Source of the DNA: Candidatus Thiodiazotropha sp. LNASS1
GTDB taxonomy: Bacteria > Pseudomonadota > Gammaproteobacteria > Chromatiales > Chromatiaceae
Direction of reading: 5' to 3'
Assembly: GCF_964212655.1 (NCBI RefSeq)
Contig: NZ_OZ156465.1
Location: forward strand, 1,426,001 to 1,490,000
DNA length: 64,000 bases
Part shown: piece by piece, positions 8,615 to 15,924 of the stretch
Layout of the letters: each line of letters begins with the position of its first letter
Numbering within the stretch: position 1 is the first letter of the stretch
Position numbers and translations under genes: made by a program
The notes under the pieces: generated by a model
Seen by the model: only the letters and a program-made list of their open reading frames with translations
Told to the model about the DNA's origin: nothing
Databases searched by the model: none

Positions 8615-9874
8615 TCAAACCATCATATCTTTACTCTTAAGATATTTCTGCGGTGTATAATTAACCAAAAAGCTATGCAGGCTTTGCATGTTCATCGGCT
8701 TGGCGAAAAAAAATCCCTGAAAGAGATCACAGCCATACAATTCCAACAATACAACCTGTTCAAGTTCTTCCACGCCTTCTGCCAAGGTTGGAATATTGAG
8801 GCTTTTACCTATACCGATAATACTTTTGACCAGGGCAATGTCATGACTATCGGTCAGAATGTCATGGATAAAACTCTTGTCTATTTTAACCACGTCAATA
8901 GGCAGCCTTCGCAGTACACTCAATGAAGAGTAACCGGTTCCAAAATCATCGAGTGCAATTGTATAGCCATCATTCCTGATTTGTGTCAGCAGGGCTTGAA
9001 TCTGGTCAAAATCTTCGATAAAGAGGCTTTCAGTAATTTCAACAACCAACCTGGATGGGGAAATGCCATACTCGGCCGACTTGCTATTCAAATAGCTGTG
9101 AAAATCGTTTCGTAGGAGCTGTTTCACTGAAACGTTTACTGAAACCCTTAGCGATTGCCATATTGACTGGATCTCTTTAAATTCTCGAAAAACCGTATCA
9201 ATAACATAGTCCCCAATAGGATTTATCTGCCCGGTTGATTCTGCGACGGAAATAAATTTATGGGGCGGCACTACACCAAGCGTTGGGTGCACCCAGCGAA
9301 TCAGTGCTTCGACACCAATCACATGCCCGCTTTCTGCGTCTATTTGAGGCTGGTATACCATGTACATTTCTTTGTATTCCAGGGCATTTTGCAAAGCTTC
9401 CTCAATCTGCGCACGCTCATTGCTGATCTCCTGTAGCCTGTCTGAATAGAAAACATAGTTTTCATGAGATCGCTTGGCTTCATACATGGCTAAATCGGCT
9501 TTGCGTAAGAGTTCATCCAATACATGGCCACTTTTATCGGAAACCGCTATACCGATGCTCCCATTGAGAGAGAACTCCAATGTATCGACTCTGATTTTCT
9601 TTTTTAACCTGAGAGAAATCGTTTCAACGAATTGGTGAAGTTTTTTTGTATCGAAGTAAGGCATCAGAAATATAAATTCATCCCCTCCCTGACGAATCAT
9701 CATTGCGTCTTGCGGAGTGTAAGATAACAATCTCCTGGCCAGCACATTTAGGATTTTATCGCCTACGCTATGACCATACCGGTCATTTATGATCTTAAAA
9801 TTGTCCAAGTCCAAATATAACACCGAATATCTATCACCTATTTTTTTTTTGCCATGAAGCGAAAAACATCTCAA
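8615..9874 (-). CDS. C-terminal part of frameshifted GGDEF-EAL protein
   Basis: This reading frame holds most of a GGDEF domain (LDLDNFKIINDRYGH, then intact RQGGDEF) followed by a full EAL domain (EALIRW, ESLFIEDFDQ, DDFGTGYSSL). GGDEF makes and EAL breaks cyclic di-GMP. The nominal start lies inside the GGDEF domain of the upstream frame, so this is not an independent gene: it continues the product of 9834-10940 after a one-base shift in the A10 tract. If that tract had nine A, one protein of about 775 residues would result. Both catalytic signatures look intact, suggesting recent or reversible disruption rather than old decay. Confidence 0.85.
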   Translation of the reverse strand: MRCFSLHGKKKIGDRYSVLYLDLDNFKIINDRYGHSVGDKILNVLARRLLSYTPQDAMMIRQGGDEFIFLMPYFDTKKLHQFVETISLRLKKKIRVDTLEFSLNGSIGIAVSDKSGHVLDELLRKADLAMYEAKRSHENYVFYSDRLQEISNERAQIEEALQNALEYKEMYMVYQPQIDAESGHVIGVEALIRWVHPTLGVVPPHKFISVAESTGQINPIGDYVIDTVFREFKEIQSIWQSLRVSVNVSVKQLLRNDFHSYLNSKSAEYGISPSRLVVEITESLFIEDFDQIQALLTQIRNDGYTIALDDFGTGYSSLSVLRRLPIDVVKIDKSFIHDILTDSHDIALVKSIIGIGKSLNIPTLAEGVEELEQVVLLELYGCDLFQGFFFAKPMNMQSLHSFLVNYTPQKYLKSKDMMV

Positions 9875-10940
9875 GATAGTAACGATTCGGCAGCGAGGTC
9901 AGCTGATCGTGACATGCCTGGAATTCCAAAACCTTTTTTGACTCAGCCTGAATCTTGTCGATATATCGAACGATATAATAGAGAACCAGATTAAAAAGAA
10001 AAAACAGAAAGACGTATTTGAGAAATGTTGCTTTGAACTTTTCCACGATCGATAAGTACTTCCTAGAAACGGATGTAAATATTTCGAATTCGTTGTTATA
10101 GGCCGCCGAGTCGATTAACAATTGACCAATTATTGGATCGTAAAATTCGTATTGAACTATCTTCTCGCTCCGCATAAAAGTTTCAATATCCATACCCGAC
10201 TGCCCAATAATATTCCTCTTGATTTCTTTTATCGCCTCTTCGGGATATGCAACATCATATAATTCCTCATTTCCTATAGGATATAGTGATGGATCGGAGT
10301 ACTGTGTATAAAAGCCGTCATCGGAAGTGGCATTTTTCGTCACCACCACATACGTATCATCATCTGGATCCATCATCCTCCAAGGATTGAAATCCCCATC
10401 AATGGTTATTGCAGTTGATATTACACCTACCGGCCTGTCTTGCTTGTCACGAATCGCATAGCGGAGCGGAATAATCCATTCCCTAAGAGGCTGATAGTAA
10501 TATGTCCTGCCAAGCGTCAGGTTGTCTCTTTCCAAGGTGTGCAAAAAGCTGTCCCTGGATTTTGGATTTTCGAGTATGTTGGGAAGATTATCGGGATTGA
10601 GGTTAGAGGAGGTAATGACCAGCTCACCATCCAGGGTGGCCAATCCATATGCGATAAAAACCGGATTATCCTGCAATATCTCATCCATGATCGTTTTGGA
10701 TCTCTTTATATCGTCAAATAGTCCGATATCGATTAACCGGCGGCTGAGTATTTTCAACATTGCCGCCTGCAGGCGTAATTGATCGTGGGCCGATCTTGAA
10801 ATCAACCTATGCAGATAGTTAAGCTCTCTCAGCTCTTCGTTTTTAACGTCTGACCATACGTATTGCCCCATGCTGGAGATAAGCACGACGGAGCAGCAGA
10901 CAAGAAAGAGATAGAGCCGCCATAGCGAGCTTCGAAACAT
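9834..10940 (-). CDS. N-terminal sensor part of frameshifted GGDEF-EAL protein
   Basis: Membrane sensor half of the same gene. From ATG 10940 it begins MFRSSLWRLYLFLVCC, a transmembrane helix, followed by a periplasmic region of about 240 residues that resembles a Cache-type ligand sensor, a second helix (YVFLFFLFNLVLYYIV), and the first residues of GGDEF (HDQLTSLPNRYYLEMFF). It then stops at a TGA created by the A10 tract. The frame is open to a TTG at 10982, but the ATG is preferred because AGGG lies upstream. On its own the truncated product would be a membrane sensor without output. Confidence 0.8.
   Translation of the reverse strand: MFRSSLWRLYLFLVCCSVVLISSMGQYVWSDVKNEELRELNYLHRLISRSAHDQLRLQAAMLKILSRRLIDIGLFDDIKRSKTIMDEILQDNPVFIAYGLATLDGELVITSSNLNPDNLPNILENPKSRDSFLHTLERDNLTLGRTYYYQPLREWIIPLRYAIRDKQDRPVGVISTAITIDGDFNPWRMMDPDDDTYVVVTKNATSDDGFYTQYSDPSLYPIGNEELYDVAYPEEAIKEIKRNIIGQSGMDIETFMRSEKIVQYEFYDPIIGQLLIDSAAYNNEFEIFTSVSRKYLSIVEKFKATFLKYVFLFFLFNLVLYYIVRYIDKIQAESKKVLEFQACHDQLTSLPNRYYLEMFFASWQKKNR
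9841..9850 (-). repeat. A10 homopolymer at the frameshift site
   Basis: Ten T on the plus strand, ten A on the coding strand, exactly where the sensor-GGDEF frame ends and the GGDEF-EAL frame takes over. Nine A would read CAA AAA AAA ATA GGT GAT and join the two frames; ten give a stop three codons later. Such tracts are known hot spots for replication slippage, for RNA polymerase slippage, and for sequencing error. Confidence 0.9.
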
Positions 10941-11083
10941 AATAAAAGACCCTAAATCGGGAATGAGTTTCCCGGCAACCAAAAATATACAAAATAGCTC
11001 AGTTGCTTTTTGATTTAGAATCCTTTTGACTAAATCAAAAGTTCAATCTAGTTCGCTCATCCTGTTATATAGCCGAATACCCA

Positions 11084-11563
11084 TTATTTACAACTTCGGT
11101 TATCCCGTTGGTATTTGTGGTGGTTAATACGCTTTTTACGTCCTTTTTTTTTAATCGGCAATTCATCATAGGAGGGCAGTTCACCCGGATCCTGGTACCA
11201 GACCGCCCGGGAGGTGCAATAGATATTCTGTATCGGCTTGATTTGCGGATCACTGTCAAGAGTCCCTGCCGGCACCACAACTGTCTTCCCGCTTTGCGCC
11301 AGCCAGGGTAGGGAAGAACCGCACTTTTCACAAAAGCATGTGGCGAAGTGCCTGGCCTCCGCCAGTTCGTACCTGCCTACGAACTCCTCACCCTTCAGCC
11401 ATTCAAAGTCATCCGGCGCTACCAAGAGGTTGGACGAAAAAGCGCTGCCTGTGAACTTTCGGCAGCGGGAACAATTGCAGTACTGAAATATCCCCAAATT
11501 GCCCGTGATGGCATAGCTGACCTCACCACATAGACAACTGCCGGTAACTCTGTTTTCTGGCAT
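11084..11563 (-). CDS. GFA/CENP-V family zinc protein
   Basis: A 159-residue protein of the glutathione-dependent formaldehyde-activating (GFA/CENP-V) family. It shows the characteristic cysteine pairs: GSCLCGEV near residue 10, CNCSRCRKFTGS near 32, and CEKCGSSLPW near 75, which bind zinc. Family members are mostly of unproven biochemical function despite the name. GTG 11566 and ATG 11563 are adjacent in-frame starts; GAGGA sits 6 nt before the ATG. The C-terminal tail (KKKGRKKRINHHK) is strongly basic and may be lineage-specific. Confidence 0.88.
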   Translation of the reverse strand: MPENRVTGSCLCGEVSYAITGNLGIFQYCNCSRCRKFTGSAFSSNLLVAPDDFEWLKGEEFVGRYELAEARHFATCFCEKCGSSLPWLAQSGKTVVVPAGTLDSDPQIKPIQNIYCTSRAVWYQDPGELPSYDELPIKKKGRKKRINHHKYQRDNRSCK

Positions 11564-11630
11564 CACATATCCTCATCGGGTTGCGGATCTTTTGTATCTA
11601 TATTAGCTGACAAAGCATAAGCGAAAACCC

Positions 11631-11688
11631 AGGGTGCCGCTTGCCGTACCGACTATTGACAGATATACGGTGCGGCAAGCCGCACCCT
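11631..11688. repeat. pair of REP-like palindromes
   Basis: Two inverted copies of a GC-rich palindrome: AGGGTGCCGCTTGCCGTACC at 11631-11650 and its partner at 11669-11688 reading GGTGCGGCAAGCCGCACCCT. Each can fold alone and they can pair with each other. A further copy is at 63797-63818. Confidence 0.75.
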
Positions 11689-11698
11689 ACAAGTCTGT

Positions 11699-11881
11699 TT
11701 AGGATGGATATTCGCTCTGTAATCGTCGTTTGATGTAGAGGAAGAGTGATTGTGGCGTAAACATGATTGCGCAACTTATCAGGACCGTATAGATGTGTCC
11801 CATCACTTCCTCAATGGAGATTAACTATACCAGCAGACCACCAAGATAGAAGATAAAAGCGAGGCGGCCATGCCATGAAAT
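11699..11881 (-). pseudogene. possible degenerate small membrane protein gene
   Basis: Within a 326-nt gap, one minus-strand frame reads a strongly hydrophobic peptide (HGRLAFIFYLGGLLV), one TAG at 11827-11825, then LISIEEVMGHIYTVLISC and FTPQSLFLYIKRRLQSEYPS to a TAA at 11699. Two transmembrane-like helices with a positively charged end suggest a former or recoded small inner-membrane protein. The shorter piece from ATG 11803 would be 34 residues. It directly follows the acetyltransferase stop. This is a coding impression only; homology was not tested. Confidence 0.3.
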
Positions 11882-11889
11882 CCTTTTTA

Positions 11890-12480
11890 TTACCGGGTAC
11901 TTTCACGCTTTATTTCTTCTCTCTCATTCCATCCGCTCCTGGAAATAGAATACAACACATGCATTGATAGAGGATGGCCAGGCGTCAATGCCGGATGAAT
12001 GAAGTCTCGGTTCGTATTGACCATACCAAGCCGCTTCATCACTTCTCTGGATCGTCTGTTCATCAATGTGGTAAAGGCCACTACCTCATCCAGATTCAAT
12101 TCTTCAAAGGCAAAGCGCAATGCTGTGGTTCCAGCTTCGGTGGCAAAACCCCTGCCCCAATGCCCAAATGAGAGCCGCCATCCGATCTCGATACAGGGCG
12201 AACATGGCAAACGATGTTGTGGTTCGTTGAGACCGACAATGCCGATAAAGTCACTACGCCCTTTTAACTCGACAGCCCAAAAACCCCAGCCTCTCCGAGC
12301 GATCAAATCACGACATCTCCTTGCCAGATCATCGCTCTCAACCCGCGATAGGGGCTGAGGAAAGAATTCCATTACCCGGGGGTCCGCATTGATCCGTGCG
12401 AACGGCAGATAATCTTCATCTCGCCACTGGCGGAGCATCAGTCTGTCCGTTTCCAATACCGAGCTCTTCTCTGTGTTCAT
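11890..12480 (-). CDS. GNAT family N-acetyltransferase (RimJ/RimL type)
   Basis: A 196-residue acetyltransferase of the Acetyltransf_3 group, which acetylates protein N termini or small amines with acetyl-CoA. It begins with the usual LETDRLMLRQWRDEDYLPF, has the central strand WAVELKGRSDFIGIVGL, and the acetyl-CoA loop region GWRLSFGHWGRGFATEAGTTAL near residue 100, followed by NRRSREVMKRLGM. The substrate is unknown. It is transcribed away from the deacetylase-like gene with a gap of about 70 nt. Confidence 0.9.
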   Translation of the reverse strand: MNTEKSSVLETDRLMLRQWRDEDYLPFARINADPRVMEFFPQPLSRVESDDLARRCRDLIARRGWGFWAVELKGRSDFIGIVGLNEPQHRLPCSPCIEIGWRLSFGHWGRGFATEAGTTALRFAFEELNLDEVVAFTTLMNRRSREVMKRLGMVNTNRDFIHPALTPGHPLSMHVLYSISRSGWNEREEIKRESTR

Positions 12481-12552
12481 TAAGGTAGTTTATTTGATGG
12501 ATAGAACTACCGTTGTGACAGGATTAGTAGATCAAAATCAATCCGAATGGAT

Positions 12553-13446
12553 CTACCCTTCTGCAGATCCCTTCAACTCCACGCTCTGAGTTGCATAATA
12601 TATGTCGCCACTCTGTTCCTGCGCCCACCCCACCTGGTGTATTGGCAGCAGGGGCAAATCCTTTTCCTCGATCAGTTGCCCCAGGGGTTGAATACCCCCC
12701 TGCATGCCTTTCCACATCACAATCAGTTTCTCCATCAACGGCAAATGGGACATACCCTCCATCTCCGCGTCACAGGCGTAGACATGACCATGGGGCAGGA
12801 TATGTTGGCTCTCTGCATAGAGGTACTCATGCACATTCAGATTTGTGATTTCACCACCCTGGCCCAGCAACTCGCTCAGGGTCGGCAGTGTCGTTGATAT
12901 CTGGGGACAGTTCGATTCCACACCCTGCAGGCGGGGATAGAAGATGGTCCTGCCCCTGACATCGCTCGCAAATCTAAAGCCCTTGTTCTGCTGTAGCGCC
13001 AGCAGGTGGGGATTGATCTGCCACCCCGCGGCTGCCATGCATGTCGGTTTTTCACCGAACACGTCTGTGTAGGCGTCGATTGCCCTGTCCAGTTCCTGCC
13101 GGGTCCAGGTTTCGTCCGCATGGGCGATCTCATCCAGCCAACGGGAGCGGTCATGACAGAGGATGCCTGTCTCATGGCCGGCCGCCAGCGTGGCGCGCAT
13201 GACCTCCGCCGCCCTTCGGTGAATAACCGGTGGCGGCAGCGCTATGCCGTAGAGTCGTGAGGCGATATCGAGATCGCGATACCAGGGTTGCAGGATGCGA
13301 CCGATGCGACGACCGCTTTTATCCGCGCCGGTGGCGAAAAAGAAACTGGCGCGAATCTTATATTCATCGAACAGCCTCAGCAGCGCGGGCATTCCCAACA
13401 GGGCGCCTTGCAGGGTGTTGACGCATACTCGAAGACCTACCCTCAT
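12553..13446 (-). CDS. ArnD-like polysaccharide deacetylase family protein lacking metal ligands
   Basis: A 297-residue protein whose layout follows ArnD, the deformylase that acts on undecaprenyl-phosphate formamido-arabinose in lipid A modification: MRVGLRVCVNT at the start, SFFFATGADKSGRR near 35, AAGWQINPHLL near 138, SDVRGRTIFYP near 160 and VHEYLYAESQ near 200. Compared from memory with E. coli ArnD (GLRIDVDT and HAWDH), the catalytic and metal aspartates are Cys8 and Asn10, and the two metal histidines fall in ILCHDRSRW with no HxxxH. It may be a pseudoenzyme or a divergent subfamily. No arn operon is nearby. It sits 15 nt after trhP on the same strand. Confidence 0.75.
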   Translation of the reverse strand: MRVGLRVCVNTLQGALLGMPALLRLFDEYKIRASFFFATGADKSGRRIGRILQPWYRDLDIASRLYGIALPPPVIHRRAAEVMRATLAAGHETGILCHDRSRWLDEIAHADETWTRQELDRAIDAYTDVFGEKPTCMAAAGWQINPHLLALQQNKGFRFASDVRGRTIFYPRLQGVESNCPQISTTLPTLSELLGQGGEITNLNVHEYLYAESQHILPHGHVYACDAEMEGMSHLPLMEKLIVMWKGMQGGIQPLGQLIEEKDLPLLPIHQVGWAQEQSGDIYYATQSVELKGSAEG

Positions 13447-13461
13447 AAATGGAATTTGTCG

Positions 13462-14766
13462 CTATACAGGATCAAGATAACGACACAACAAGGCGTTTTC
13501 CACCTTACGGGTAGGCAGTTCCACACGAACCCGATAACCACCGCCAGGCGCTTCCTGCATGGCATTGCCGTTTTGATCCTCCATACGCTCTAATACAAAA
13601 CTGTGGTTTCCTCCAGGCGTCATCAGTTCCAGTCTGTCCCCCACGCGGATCTTGTTCTTCACATCCAGATCGATCAGGCCGGAGCCGTTGTCGACACCGG
13701 TCACTTCACCCACGAACTGCTGTCTTTCAGTCTGTGAACTGCCGTAGCGGTAGTTCTGCAGCTCCTGGGATTCATGACGCTGATAGAACCCATCGGTATA
13801 ACCCCGGTTGGCCAGGCTCTCCAGGTCGGCCATCAGTTCGACCTGAAACGGGCGTCCGGCAACAGCATCGTCGATCGCCTTCCGGTAGACCTGGGTGGTG
13901 CGGGCGGTATAGTAGTGCGACTTGGTTCGGCCCTCGATTTTCAGGCAATCCACCCCGATACCCACCAAACGCGCCACATGCTCAACTGCGCGCAGGTCTC
14001 TTGAGTTCATGATGTAGGTGCCGTGCTCATCCTCGAACATCGGCATCGGTTCACCGGGCCTGCCTCTCTCCTCGATGTAGTAGACCTGGTCGGCCTCGCT
14101 GTGCCGGGCAACTCCCGCAGGGCCTGTGCCGGTGGTTGGCGGCTCCACCGCTTGTGACATCTTGTAATCCCAGCGGCAGCTGTTTGTACAGGTACCCTGA
14201 TTGGCATCCCGATGGTTGAAGTAGCCCGACAGCAGACAACGGCCAGAGTAGGCAATACAGAGCGCACCGTGGATAAACACCTCCAGCTCCATATCGGGGA
14301 CGGTCTGCCTGATCTCCTCCACCTCCTCCAGGGAAAGCTCCCGGGAGAGGATCACACGGCTCAGTCCCTGCCGCTGCCAGAATCGTACCGCTTCCGCGTT
14401 CACCGTGTTGGCCTGCACCGAAAGGTGGACCGGCATCTCCGGCCAGGCCTCCCTGACCATCAGGATCAATCCCGGATCGGACATGATCAGGGCATCCGGT
14501 CCCATGGCTATCACCGGTTCCAGATCCTTGATGAAGGTCTTCAGCTTGGCGTTGTGGGGCATCACGTTGCAGGCCAGGTAGAAATGGCGTCCCAGGCCGT
14601 GTGCATCGGCGATGCCGATCGCCAGATTGTCCTGCAGGAAGTCATTGTTCCTGACCCGCAGACTATAACGGGGCAAACCGGCATATACGGCATCGGCGCC
14701 ATAGGCAAAGGCATAGCGGGCATTCTTCAGTGTGCCCGCGGGTGAAAGGAGTTCGGGTCGTTTCAT
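13462..14766 (-). CDS. trhP: tRNA 5-hydroxyuridine modification protein TrhP (peptidase U32 family)
   Basis: A 434-residue U32-family protein resembling E. coli YegQ/TrhP, which hydroxylates uridine 34 of certain tRNAs in an oxygen-independent, prephenate-linked route. Recognised by the start KRPELLSPAGTLKNARYAFAYGADAVYAG, the U32 signature EVFIHGALCIAYSGRCLLS near residue 165, and the paired cysteines in GTCTNSCRWDY near 192, which belong to the iron-sulfur cluster set. ubiU and ubiV elsewhere in this window are members of the same family. Length is close to the E. coli protein. Confidence 0.9.
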   Translation of the reverse strand: MKRPELLSPAGTLKNARYAFAYGADAVYAGLPRYSLRVRNNDFLQDNLAIGIADAHGLGRHFYLACNVMPHNAKLKTFIKDLEPVIAMGPDALIMSDPGLILMVREAWPEMPVHLSVQANTVNAEAVRFWQRQGLSRVILSRELSLEEVEEIRQTVPDMELEVFIHGALCIAYSGRCLLSGYFNHRDANQGTCTNSCRWDYKMSQAVEPPTTGTGPAGVARHSEADQVYYIEERGRPGEPMPMFEDEHGTYIMNSRDLRAVEHVARLVGIGVDCLKIEGRTKSHYYTARTTQVYRKAIDDAVAGRPFQVELMADLESLANRGYTDGFYQRHESQELQNYRYGSSQTERQQFVGEVTGVDNGSGLIDLDVKNKIRVGDRLELMTPGGNHSFVLERMEDQNGNAMQEAPGGGYRVRVELPTRKVENALLCRYLDPV

Positions 14767-14782
14767 ATCTCAACTATAGAGC

Positions 14783-15898
14783 TCAACGCAGGGTAACCTG
14801 CATGGTCTCCACAATGGTACCAAGAAGCAGCCGCTCTCTCTCCACTTCCAACTCGACCTTTTCCCCAACCTCTCTATCCATCAGGGCGATACGGATATCG
14901 GTATAGCTCTTGATCGGCTGTCCATCGATGGATATTAACCGATCCAATTTCTCCACACCCGCTTCCCTGGCACCACTGCCCTCGATAAAATCCTTAATAC
15001 TGGGGGGTGAACTTGTGGTATCGAGCAGAACACCGAGCTTTCCGGTAGGCGGCAGGGAGCGTCTCTCGGCCACAATCAAGTAGTCCGCTAACGCCTGATC
15101 CAACTCCGTGGCTGTATCGACATTAAGAATGGTTGCCTGGCTGGCGTCGATACGGCGCAACAACCGCTTGGGAATACCGTCGCCATACATCAGATGACCA
15201 ACCCCCGCCAGAATAACCAGGTGGGATTCGGGATTCCGTTGCATCCACTCCGCCGCCCGTTGCGCCATTCCCTCGTCCCACAGCAGCTGAACCTCAAGGA
15301 AGTTTTCAAAACGCCTCCCCTCTTTATGGGGATGCGCATCGAAGACCGACTGCAATCGTTTGTGGTAATCCTCGTTATCCCTGTCTATCTCGGCGGGTAA
15401 TCTCAGTTTCAATTCCTCGGGTAAACTCTCGATTCCTTCCCTTCCCACCTGCCGGGTGATCTCACTCTCCAGATTGAGGGCGATCAACGGGATGCCATGC
15501 TCCCTGGCATATTGGAAAATAGGCCGGTAGAGTCGATAATCGAAACGCCAGCGATCGAAGTACTCCGACTCCCGAATCAGGTCGGCTTCATCGATCTCCC
15601 CGGCGATATAGCGGTCGAGGACATCCTGGTAGGGCTGAAAAAAGAACTCCAGTCCGATTCCCAGGTCTGAGTGCTTTGCATGCAGCCCCTTGATGATCGC
15701 CAACTGATTCAGATGGTGTTGATACTGATCATGGGACTCGCCGACAAAGACCACACGTCGGTCCGCGACCTTCTCTATCAGGCTCGAAACATCGATCACT
15801 GCGGAGAGATCGATCACTGGGTCAGGCGGGGGTTCATGAGCCCGGGCACCTGTCATTGCACAGGCCAGGATAAAAAACAGCAAACGAAAATAGAGCAC
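14783..15898 (-). CDS. ChaN family protein with C-terminal PDZ domain
   Basis: A 371-residue exported protein. A signal peptide (LLFFILACAMTGARA) precedes a ChaN/haem-binding-uptake domain: VVFVGESHDQYQHH near residue 48, LGIGLEFFFQPYQDVLDRY near 80, and HLVILAGVGHLMYGDGIP near 225. ChaN in Campylobacter is a haem-binding lipoprotein linked to iron uptake. The last 90 residues form a PDZ-like domain (GSGAREAGVEKLDRLISIDGQ), which suggests peptide or membrane-protein binding. No lipobox is evident. Start is GTG 15898, with GGGAG 6 nt upstream. It is divergent from the M1 peptidase at 15925, so the 26 nt between must hold overlapping promoters. Confidence 0.82.
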   Translation of the reverse strand: MLYFRLLFFILACAMTGARAHEPPPDPVIDLSAVIDVSSLIEKVADRRVVFVGESHDQYQHHLNQLAIIKGLHAKHSDLGIGLEFFFQPYQDVLDRYIAGEIDEADLIRESEYFDRWRFDYRLYRPIFQYAREHGIPLIALNLESEITRQVGREGIESLPEELKLRLPAEIDRDNEDYHKRLQSVFDAHPHKEGRRFENFLEVQLLWDEGMAQRAAEWMQRNPESHLVILAGVGHLMYGDGIPKRLLRRIDASQATILNVDTATELDQALADYLIVAERRSLPPTGKLGVLLDTTSSPPSIKDFIEGSGAREAGVEKLDRLISIDGQPIKSYTDIRIALMDREVGEKVELEVERERLLLGTIVETMQVTLR

Positions 15899-15924
15899 TA
15901 CATTCTCCCATTACGATTGACTCA

